The notes under the pieces were generated by a model. It did no database searches. It was not told where the DNA came from and was given only the letters and a program-made list of their open reading frames with translations. From Sphingobium sp. (GTDB lineage Bacteria; Pseudomonadota; Alphaproteobacteria; Sphingomonadales; Sphingomonadaceae), in NCBI GenBank assembly GCA_030148625.1, contig JASBTC010000360.1, forward strand, positions 1-23,558: a stretch of DNA of 23,558 nucleotides. The letters run 5' to 3'. Shown piece after piece: positions 17,441 to 23,558 of the stretch; position 1 is the first letter of the stretch, and each line of letters begins with the position of its first letter. The position numbers and the translations under genes are program-made.

Positions 17441-18816
17441 TCCGGCACTGCTGCAATCGCCTGCGGGCTCCAGCCGCCGCCCATGGCCTGATAGAGCTGG
17501 ATACGCGCGGTCAGCGCGTCGCTGCGGACCTGGATCAGGCTCAGCTCGGCCCCCAGCAGGCCGCGCTGTGCGTCGAGCTGTTCGAGATAGGGCGAATAGC
17601 CTTCGCGGTAGCGATTGGTTGCCAGCCGCAAACCTTCGGCCAGCGCGTCGCGCTGGCTGGCCGCCAGCGTGCGTTGTTCGTCGAGCCGCCTCACCGACGC
17701 CAGCGCATCCTCGACTTCGCGGAAACCCGCAAGCACGGCCTGGCGATAGCCGAAGGCGGCCTGGTCGCGCTGTGCGCCCGCTGCGTCCGCCTGCGCGGTC
17801 AGCCGCCCGCCCTGGAACAAGGGTGCCAGGATGCTGCCGCCGACCGACCACAGGCTGATCGGATCGCCGAGCAAGGTCGAAAAGGCCGCGCCGGTCGAGG
17901 CGGTCAGCCGGACCTGCGGCAGGAAGCGTTTGCGCGCCGCCGCCAGCGAGGAATCGGCGGCCGCGAGCTGATATTCGGCGCGCGCGATATCGGGCCGCCG
18001 GCGCAGCAGATCCGAAGGCAGGCCATCGGGTACGGCCGGTTCGGCAAGGCGATCCAGCGCCCCGCGCACGATCGCGCGCGGCGTTTCCCCGGTCAGCAGG
18101 CTCAGGCCATTTTCCTGCCGGGCAATGGCAAGTTCGATCTGGGGGATGATCTGCGCGGTCGCATCATATTCCGCCTGAGCCTGCTGCAATTCGAGCTTCG
18201 GCGAATAGCCGGTACGCACGCGCGACGTCGCGATCCTGAGCGAGTCCGCCCGTGCGGCGAGCGTCTGCCGCGCGACGCCAAGCCGCGCATCGAGCCCGAG
18301 CAAAGTGACATAGCCGCTTGCCGTCGCGCTCGCGACCGCCAGCCTGACGGTATCGCGCGCGGCCTGGCTGGCGAGCCAGGCATTGCGTGCCGCCGATTGC
18401 TGATCCGCGAGTCGGCCGAACAGATCGACTTCATAAGCGGCCTGCACTTGCGGCTGCGCAGCGGTCTGTTCCACCGGCGTGCCGAACGGGCTCACGCTGC
18501 GCGAATGCGTGCTCCCGATCCCGGCATCGAGCGTCGGCAGCAATTGCGCACGCGCCAGCATCTCGTTCGCGCGCGCCTCGCGCACCCGGCCGGCGGCGAC
18601 GCCGATATCGGCGTTGTTGGCCAGTGCCGCCTCGACCAGCGCCGTCAGCGCCGGATCGCCGAAACCCCGCCACCAGTCACGGTCGAGCGGCGCGGTCGGG
18701 CCGGCATCGGTCCGCCACGCGGCCGCCGGCGCAATAGGCTGCACGCTCGCGGTCTCCACCGCCGGCCCGGCACAGCCCGCGAGCAGCAACGGCACGATCA
18801 GGGCATGCGTCCGCAT
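17437..18816 (-). CDS. Outer-membrane efflux lipoprotein, NodT/OprM-type (TolC family)
   Basis: Outer-membrane channel component of a tripartite drug efflux system (459 residues). A lipoprotein signal with lipobox LLAGC (Cys15) anchors the mature protein to the outer membrane. The family segments follow: WWRGFGDPALTALVEAALANN, the long alpha-helical barrel repeats (AEYDATAQIIPQIELAIARQENGL), LPSDLLRRRPDIARAEYQLAAAD at the start of the second repeat, and ILAPLFQGGRLTAQ plus the C-terminal helices. It starts at ATG 18816, sharing one base with the emrA-type stop (TGATG), so it is the last gene of the emrB-emrA-OMF operon. An in-frame GTG lies one codon further upstream. Its stop overlaps that of the convergent decarboxylase gene. 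Confidence 0.93.
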   Translation of the reverse strand: MRTHALIVPLLLAGCAGPAVETASVQPIAPAAAWRTDAGPTAPLDRDWWRGFGDPALTALVEAALANNADIGVAAGRVREARANEMLARAQLLPTLDAGIGSTHSRSVSPFGTPVEQTAAQPQVQAAYEVDLFGRLADQQSAARNAWLASQAARDTVRLAVASATASGYVTLLGLDARLGVARQTLAARADSLRIATSRVRTGYSPKLELQQAQAEYDATAQIIPQIELAIARQENGLSLLTGETPRAIVRGALDRLAEPAVPDGLPSDLLRRRPDIARAEYQLAAADSSLAAARKRFLPQVRLTASTGAAFSTLLGDPISLWSVGGSILAPLFQGGRLTAQADAAGAQRDQAAFGYRQAVLAGFREVEDALASVRRLDEQRTLAASQRDALAEGLRLATNRYREGYSPYLEQLDAQRGLLGAELSLIQVRSDALTARIQLYQAMGGGWSPQAIAAVPD

Positions 18817-19934
18817 CACCGCCCCTTGCCGCTACGCGTATCGATCCTGACCTCGACCGACATGCCCGGCCGCAGCCGCCGTGCCGCTGCCTGCCCGGGA
18901 TCGATCCGGATGCGCACCGCGATGCGCTGCGCCACCTTGACGAAATTGCCCGTGGCGTTGTCGGCCTTGATCACCGCGAATTCGGATCCCGCCGCGGGCG
19001 CCAGATTCTCGACGCGTCCGGTCAGCGTCTCGCCGCCCAGCGCATCGACACGGAAGCTGACGCGCTGGCCGATCGCGATATGATGGGTCTGCGCTTCCTT
19101 GAGATTGGCGATCACCCACAGATCGTGCGGCACCAGGAACATCAGCTGCGTGCCCGCCGTGACGAAGGCGCCGTTGCGCACGCCGATCTCGGACAGCTGG
19201 CCATCGGTGGGCGCGCGGATCACGGTGTTGTCGAGATCGATCTGGGCGAGCCGCAATTGCGCCTTGGCGGCTTCCACCGCGGCCTCCAGCCCGCTGCGCC
19301 CGACGATCACGGTGCGGACGTCCTGCGTGCCGATGGCGCGGCCCGCCTCGGCCTGGCGCACGCCTGCCTGCGCCGCCAGCAAAGCGGCGCGCGTCTGGTC
19401 GCGCTCGCGTGCGGAGATCGATCCGTCGGCGATCAGCGCGTCGGCGCGGCGCATATCGGCCTGGGCGCGGACAAGTTGCGCGCGCGCATTGGCGATGGCG
19501 GCATCCTGGCTCTGCGTCGCGACTTCGCGCGAACGCTGCGCCTGTGCGGAATTGGCGAGCGACGCTTCCTGCGCGCCGATATTGGCCAGCGCCTGCGCGA
19601 CGCGCGCGCGATAGATGCGGTCGTCGATCGTCGCCAGCACCTGCCCCGCCTTCACCTCGGCGAAATCCTGCACCGCCACATTGGCGACGTAACCGCTCAC
19701 CTGCGGGCTGATGATCGTCACCCGGCCGCGGACATAGGCATTGTCGGTCTTTTCCGCGAAGCCGGCAAAGGGCGGCAGCTGCCACGCATAAAGGATCGCG
19801 AGCACCGCCAGCACCGCGATACCCACGATCGCGATCACCACCGCCCTGCCCTTCACCGGCGGGCGCCAGCCGCCCGGCGGCGGATCGATCTGCGGATCGC
19901 TTTCGGGTGCGGGATCGGCGGCGGTTTCGGCCAT
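18816..19934 (-). CDS. HlyD/EmrA-family membrane fusion protein
   Basis: Periplasmic adaptor linking the MFS pump to the outer-membrane channel (372 residues). A Pro-rich cytoplasmic N-terminus is followed by one membrane segment (residues about 31-51) and the EmrA signature TDNAYVRGRVTIISPQVSG (63-81), which starts the lipoyl-like half-domain. An Ala/Gln/Arg-rich helical hairpin (about 105-225) follows, then the second half-domain with VIRAPTDGQLSEIGVRNGAFVTAG, and the beta-barrel domain with ASGSEF-like and VRIRIDPGQ elements. ATG 19934 directly abuts the stop codon of the pump gene (TAA-ATG), and AAAGGAG within the end of that gene is its ribosome-binding site. The drug range is unknown. 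Confidence 0.93.
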   Translation of the reverse strand: MAETAADPAPESDPQIDPPPGGWRPPVKGRAVVIAIVGIAVLAVLAILYAWQLPPFAGFAEKTDNAYVRGRVTIISPQVSGYVANVAVQDFAEVKAGQVLATIDDRIYRARVAQALANIGAQEASLANSAQAQRSREVATQSQDAAIANARAQLVRAQADMRRADALIADGSISARERDQTRAALLAAQAGVRQAEAGRAIGTQDVRTVIVGRSGLEAAVEAAKAQLRLAQIDLDNTVIRAPTDGQLSEIGVRNGAFVTAGTQLMFLVPHDLWVIANLKEAQTHHIAIGQRVSFRVDALGGETLTGRVENLAPAAGSEFAVIKADNATGNFVKVAQRIAVRIRIDPGQAAARRLRPGMSVEVRIDTRSGKGR

Positions 19935-21605
19935 TTACTGCTCCTTTGCGCCCTGCGCCTGCATCATCTTCTGCTGCAATTCGATCACCGGGGAGATCTC
20001 GCCGCGACGGCGGATCGACCAACGGATCGCGAAACCCCACAGGGCCGTCAGCACCGCGAGCACGCCCACCAGCATGAACACATCGTTGAACGCCAGGATA
20101 TGCGCTTCGCGCGTCACCTGCTGTGCCAGCAGCACCGCCCCCTCGGCACTGCGCAGCGCGGGATCACCGACGACGCCGGCGACCGCGCCCGATCCGGCAC
20201 GGATCCGCGCGGCGACCAACGGATCGGTCATCACGATCGATTGCACCAGTTCGTGCGAATGCACTTTCTCGCGGATCGCCTGGAACGTGCCGAGCAGTGC
20301 ATTGCCGACCAGCCCGCCGATGCTCTGGCTCAGGCTGAACAGCACGACGAAGCTGATGAAATTCTTGGGGCCGGCCAGCAAGGTTCGCGCGATACCAATC
20401 ACCATCGCCTGCGCCATGAACAGCAATGCGGCAAAGCCGACGATCGCCTGGCTCAGATACAGGCTGCTCGGGCGCGTCAGATTGGTCGCGTCGGCATCCA
20501 TGAACGATCCCAAGGCGATCAGCACCACCGCGATGGTGATCGGGCGCGCGACATTGTCCGGGCGGAACGTGATCACCGCGGTCACCAGTCCCGCGATCGA
20601 GGCCGCGAGCACGATCAGATTGAGCGTCACCATCTGGTCGTTCATCATGCCGAGCACGGTCAGCAACCCGACCGATCCAAAGGCCTGTTCGGACAGCAAT
20701 ATCCGTACCGACGCCGCGATCAGCATCAGCCTTACCATCTGGCGCGTGCCCAGCCAGCGCGTGTTGATGAGCGGATTGGGCCGGTGATGCTCGACCAGCA
20801 AGGCGGCCGCGATCAGGACGACGCTGCCCGCAAGCGCCCAGCCCAGCCATTCGCGATCGGTCCACCACTGGATACGCCCTTCGGAGAGCACCGCGATCAG
20901 CAGCCACAGGCCCGGCGCGAGCAGGCCGATGGTGAGGAAATCGAGCGGTTCGAACACCTTTTCACGCTCGCTGGGCGGCAGCGGCAGCGCCATCACAGCG
21001 GCCAAAGTCGCCAGTGACAGGCCCAGCTCGAACCAATAGAGCATGTGCCAGTCGCCCCAGTCGAGCAGCCCCGGCGACAATGCGCGCGCCAGCGGCGTGG
21101 CAAGTTGCGGCACGCTGATGCCGATCATCACGCCACTCAGCCTTTTGGCCGCGGGCATCGCTTGCATCAGATAGAGGATGGTCAGGGTCGAAAGCCCGCT
21201 CGCGGCGATGCCGCTGACCGCGCGCACCGCCACCGACGTCCAGAATCCGTGGACGAACAAATGCAGCAAAGTCGCCAGCGCATAGGTGGCGAGCGTATAG
21301 CGGATGAACGGCTGCAGCCCGAATTGCTGGCGATATTTCACCAGCAACAGATTGGCCGTGACATTGGTCATGAAATAGGCGGCGGTCAGCCAGGCGCTTT
21401 CGTCGGTGTTGAGGCCGAGCGTGCCTTGCGCGAAATTGAGATTGACGGTGACCAGCGCATTGCCGAGGCCGCCGGTGATGCCGATCAGGCAGCCGATCGC
21501 GAAATAGAAGCGCCGCCGTCGTTCGGGATGGTCCGGATTTGCCGGCGACCCCGGCAGTGTCGGCTGCTCGTGTGGTTTGAAGACATAGGGTGCCGTGCTG
21601 GTCAT
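19935..21605 (-). CDS. EmrB/QacA-family (DHA2) major facilitator drug efflux pump
   Basis: Inner-membrane proton antiporter of the 14-segment DHA2 type (556 residues from ATG 21605). Features in order are a basic cytoplasmic N-terminus (HPERRRRFYF), the first membrane segment AIGCLIGITGGLGNALVTVNLNF, the family signature TDESAWLTAAYFMTNVTANLL, and a series of hydrophobic segments to the end with a large periplasmic loop before the last one (about residues 445-510), then a basic, Gln-rich tail. A TTG at 21620 is an alternative start. It is the first gene of the operon with the adaptor and channel, and it is divergent from copC. No local repressor gene (MarR, TetR or LysR type) is visible, so control is presumably from elsewhere. 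Substrates cannot be read from sequence. Confidence 0.92.
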   Translation of the reverse strand: MTSTAPYVFKPHEQPTLPGSPANPDHPERRRRFYFAIGCLIGITGGLGNALVTVNLNFAQGTLGLNTDESAWLTAAYFMTNVTANLLLVKYRQQFGLQPFIRYTLATYALATLLHLFVHGFWTSVAVRAVSGIAASGLSTLTILYLMQAMPAAKRLSGVMIGISVPQLATPLARALSPGLLDWGDWHMLYWFELGLSLATLAAVMALPLPPSEREKVFEPLDFLTIGLLAPGLWLLIAVLSEGRIQWWTDREWLGWALAGSVVLIAAALLVEHHRPNPLINTRWLGTRQMVRLMLIAASVRILLSEQAFGSVGLLTVLGMMNDQMVTLNLIVLAASIAGLVTAVITFRPDNVARPITIAVVLIALGSFMDADATNLTRPSSLYLSQAIVGFAALLFMAQAMVIGIARTLLAGPKNFISFVVLFSLSQSIGGLVGNALLGTFQAIREKVHSHELVQSIVMTDPLVAARIRAGSGAVAGVVGDPALRSAEGAVLLAQQVTREAHILAFNDVFMLVGVLAVLTALWGFAIRWSIRRRGEISPVIELQQKMMQAQGAKEQ

Positions 21606-21630
21606 GGCGTGTCCGGGCAATTCGGGGACG

Positions 21631-21658
21631 ACTATGCGACGACGACCGTCAATTGCAA
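21631..21658 (-). promoter_or_regulatory. Candidate promoter of the efflux operon
   Basis: On the minus strand TTGCAA (21658-21653) and CATAGT (21636-21631) are separated by 16 nt, which would place transcription start roughly 20 nt upstream of the pump ATG at 21605. The boxes match bacterial consensus only partly and no operator is obvious. Confidence 0.3.
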
Positions 21659-21765
21659 CCGTCCGCCATCCAAGTTGTTGCCTTGTCGTCCGAAAGAATC
21701 GTGCAAGAGTCCGAGGGCCGACCGGCCTCGCTGCGTAGAACCATCACCCCCCCAGGAGATCGTAT

Positions 21766-22137
21766 ATGAGATTGCTGCTTTCCGCGTTGACCGCCGCATT
21801 GTTGCTGCCCACGGCCGCGCTGGCGCATCCGGCGCTGGTCAGCGCCAGCCCGGCCGCCAATGCGACGGTGGCGCGCACCGGTATCGTCACGCTCAGCTTC
21901 AGCGAGAAACTGATGCCCAAATTGTCGGGCGCGAAACTGATCATGACCGGCATGCCGGGCATGAAGGACCATCCCGAAATGCCGATGAAGGCAGCGGCAT
22001 CGATCGGCCCCGGCGGCAAGTCGATCATATTGAAGGCGGCCTCGCCGCTTCCGGCCGGCAGCTATCGCGTCGACTGGCACGTCGTCTCGTCGGACACGCA
22101 CCGGATCACCGGATCGCACAGCTTCTCCGTGCGCTGA
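21766..22137 (+). CDS. copC: Periplasmic copper-binding protein CopC
   Basis: Small periplasmic copper carrier (123 residues). The signal peptide ends at ALA (residue 20), so the mature protein begins with His21 in HPALVSASPAANA, the N-terminal Cu(II)-ligand arrangement of CopC proteins. Asp110 and His112 in SSDTHRITG supply further expected Cu(II) ligands. A Met-rich stretch (Met60, 63, 66, 72, 74 with His69) fits a Cu(I) site. Length and the Ig-like CopC fold pattern (IVTLSFSEKL; GSYRVDWHVVSSD) match the family. AGGAG lies 8 nt upstream of the ATG. It is the first gene of a copC-copD pair, divergent from the efflux operon. Confidence 0.93.
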   Translation: MRLLLSALTAALLLPTAALAHPALVSASPAANATVARTGIVTLSFSEKLMPKLSGAKLIMTGMPGMKDHPEMPMKAAASIGPGGKSIILKAASPLPAGSYRVDWHVVSSDTHRITGSHSFSVR

Positions 22138-22141
22138 GGCG

Positions 22142-22999
22142 ATGATCGACGCGGCCACGGCGATCGCCCGTTTCGCCGTCCATCTCGATCTGCTGCTGCT
22201 TTTCGGCCTCGCTGCCTATCCGCTCTATGGCGATAGCGCGGTGCGGCGGCCGAAAGCGCTGGCGCTGCTGGCCATTGTCGGACTGGCGGCGAGCCTGTTC
22301 GCCTTTGCCGACATGGCGGCGGCGATGGCCGGGCTGACGCTCGCGACGCTCGATCGGGAAATCGTCGCGACGATCGCGTTCGATACCGATCCCGGCCGCG
22401 CCTTCCTCGTTCGCATGGCGGCGCTGGCGATGGCCGTGCCATTGGCCCGGCGAAGCTGGACGGTTGCCGCACTGGCCGCGATCGCACTCACCAGCCTCGC
22501 CTGGTCGGGCCATGCGGCGATGAACGAAGGCACTGCCGGGATCGTGCATCGCGGCGCGGATATCGTCCATCTGCTTGCCGCCGGCGCCTGGATCGGTGCG
22601 CTCGGCATATTGCTCGCACGGACTCTCGATCGTTCGACCGGGATCGAACGCCTGCACGCGGCGCTTTCGCGCTTCGGCGTCGCTGGATCGGTGCTCGTCG
22701 CTTCGATCGTGCTGACGGGCATCGTCAATCTGTGGCTGATCGTCGGCCCGGACCAGATCGCCCGTTTGCCGGCCACACTTTATGGCCAGTTGCTTGCGCT
22801 GAAGCTCGCCGCCTTCGCCGCCATGCTCGCCCTTGCCGCGAACAATCGCTGGCGATTGACGCCGCGCCTTTGCCAATCCCCGGAAACCAGCGACCACGCG
22901 GTGCGTGGCCTGCGCTTCAGCATCCTGTGCGAACTTGCCTGCGCCATCGGCATCATCGCGCTTGTCGCCTTTCTCGGCACCCTGTCTCCCACCGACTGA
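22142..22999 (+). CDS. copD: Inner-membrane copper protein CopD
   Basis: Polytopic inner-membrane protein (285 residues) that works with CopC in copper uptake or resistance. Most of the sequence is hydrophobic, with about eight candidate membrane segments. CopD-family signatures are AWSGHAAMNEG (His124), IVHRGADIVHLLAAGAWIGAL (His136, His143, Trp150) and the later GQLLALKLAAFAAMLALAANNRW. It begins 4 nt after the copC stop, with the GAGG ribosome-binding site overlapping that stop, so the two genes are translationally coupled. copA and copB are not next to it in the window. The direction of copper movement for CopCD pairs varies between organisms, so import versus resistance is not decided here. 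Confidence 0.9.
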   Translation: MIDAATAIARFAVHLDLLLLFGLAAYPLYGDSAVRRPKALALLAIVGLAASLFAFADMAAAMAGLTLATLDREIVATIAFDTDPGRAFLVRMAALAMAVPLARRSWTVAALAAIALTSLAWSGHAAMNEGTAGIVHRGADIVHLLAAGAWIGALGILLARTLDRSTGIERLHAALSRFGVAGSVLVASIVLTGIVNLWLIVGPDQIARLPATLYGQLLALKLAAFAAMLALAANNRWRLTPRLCQSPETSDHAVRGLRFSILCELACAIGIIALVAFLGTLSPTD

Positions 23000-23217
23000 T
23001 ACCAAGTCCGCGCCGCGCCCGAGCGTCCGGTCCAAGCATCGAACCACAGATCAGCGGACGATCATTTGATCGCACCTGGTGGCGCCGGCTTGCGCAACCA
23101 CGATCCGAATTGCCATCACTCTTCATTTTTGATAGAAAATCGTCAACATATAGAAAATAAATCGAATCAATATATCGACGCGTCACTGCCTCCGTCACCG
23201 CTTGAGATACGAGTTTC
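23000..23217. promoter_or_regulatory. AT-rich upstream region of the dioxygenase gene with a spaced direct repeat
   Basis: This 218-bp gap is strikingly AT-rich between about 23120 and 23175, unlike the rest of the window. ATAGAAAAT occurs twice in direct orientation (23132-23140 and 23150-23158), 18 bp apart. A TTGATA-like -35 (23129-23134) could pair with TATAGA or TAGAAA about 14-16 nt further on, but alternatives exist. CGATCA-TT-TGATCG near 23058-23071 is a short palindrome. No terminator with a T-tract is evident after copD. Confidence 0.4.
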
Positions 23218-23558
23218 ATGTCCATCGACACCCGACCCAGACCGCATCCGCTCAATCGCGATTTCCAATGGCAGGACGTCCCACCGCACCGCGACCTACG
23301 CGCGCTTTCGCCCGCGCAAGTCGCGGCGTTCGATCGCGATGGCTTTCTGCGGATCGAAAATGCCTTCACGACCGACGAACTCGACGCCGTGATGCAGGCG
23401 ATCGATCCGATCGAGGCCGCGCACGAGAAATATGTGTCCGAGGAACAGGGCGGCAATTTCCGGCTGACTTCCTCCGGTACGATCACCTTCACCGCGCATG
23501 TCGTGAAACAGTCGCAGACCCTGCGCGATTTCGCCGCGCATCCGGCGATCTGCGCCAT
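23218..23558 (+). CDS. Phytanoyl-CoA dioxygenase (PhyH) family protein, 5' part only
   Basis: The frame from ATG 23218 is open to the window end and gives 113 residues. After a Pro/Arg-rich start it contains ALSPAQVAAFDRDGFLRIENAF (about residues 29-50) followed by TTDELDAVMQAID, the typical beginning of PhyH-type Fe(II)/2-oxoglutarate-dependent oxygenases. The Fe-binding HxD...H and the 2-oxoglutarate arginine would lie beyond the window, so activity cannot be confirmed. The substrate is unknown; family members hydroxylate or halogenate a wide range of small molecules. Antisense frames over the same bases have no family features. The ribosome-binding site is weak (GAG-rich stretch). Confidence 0.75.
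   Translation, partial: MSIDTRPRPHPLNRDFQWQDVPPHRDLRALSPAQVAAFDRDGFLRIENAFTTDELDAVMQAIDPIEAAHEKYVSEEQGGNFRLTSSGTITFTAHVVKQSQTLRDFAAHPAICA

Noticed and set aside
22953..23558. Minus-strand open frame covering the window end
   Set aside because: The plus strand carries a recognisable PhyH-family N-terminus from ATG 23218; the minus-strand translation has no family features.

Overview
The window comes from a GC-rich alphaproteobacterium, most likely a member of the Sphingomonadales. This placement is inferred from the base composition, the alphaproteobacterial mdh-suc-lpd gene order, the style of the efflux, serine-hydrolase and copper genes, and two short palindromic repeats of the kind I associate with sphingomonad intergenic regions. 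Nothing here fixes a genus.

Positions 1-9709 (minus strand) form a central-metabolism block. Read in the direction of transcription it is sdhB (succinate dehydrogenase iron-sulfur subunit), a PaaI-like hotdog thioesterase, zapE, a 384-bp control region, then mdh, sucD, sucA, sucB and lpdA (cut by the window start). Together these cover 2-oxoglutarate to succinyl-CoA to succinate, part of succinate oxidation, and malate to oxaloacetate. sucC, the obligate partner of sucD, is missing from its usual place between mdh and sucD, and sdhCDA is not next to sdhB. The gaps hold hairpins, two dispersed palindromic repeats, a perfect 21-bp inverted repeat over the zapE stop, and a 23-bp palindrome resembling an alphaproteobacterial Fur-type operator upstream of mdh.

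Positions 9803-13291 hold the least explained genes. A D-Ala-D-Ala-ligase-like ATP-grasp enzyme and a MobA-like nucleotidyltransferase overlap by 8 nt on the minus strand. A fold-type-I PLP enzyme is divergently transcribed from the same short intergenic region. The trio looks like a small biosynthetic unit (amino-group chemistry, nucleotide activation, ATP-dependent ligation) whose product I cannot name. It is my best candidate for an undescribed system.

Positions 13402-17440 (plus strand) carry an exported esterase-like alpha/beta hydrolase, an exported beta-lactamase-fold serine hydrolase and a group II PLP decarboxylase. The decarboxylase ends in interleaved stop codons against the next, convergent operon.

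Positions 17437-21605 (minus strand) are a tightly packed tripartite efflux operon: emrB-type MFS pump, emrA-type adaptor and NodT-type outer-membrane lipoprotein. Divergent from it are copC and copD for copper handling (21766-22999). After an unusually AT-rich gap with a spaced direct repeat, the window ends inside a phytanoyl-CoA-dioxygenase-family gene.

No rRNA, tRNA, CRISPR array, insertion sequence, integrase or phage gene was seen.
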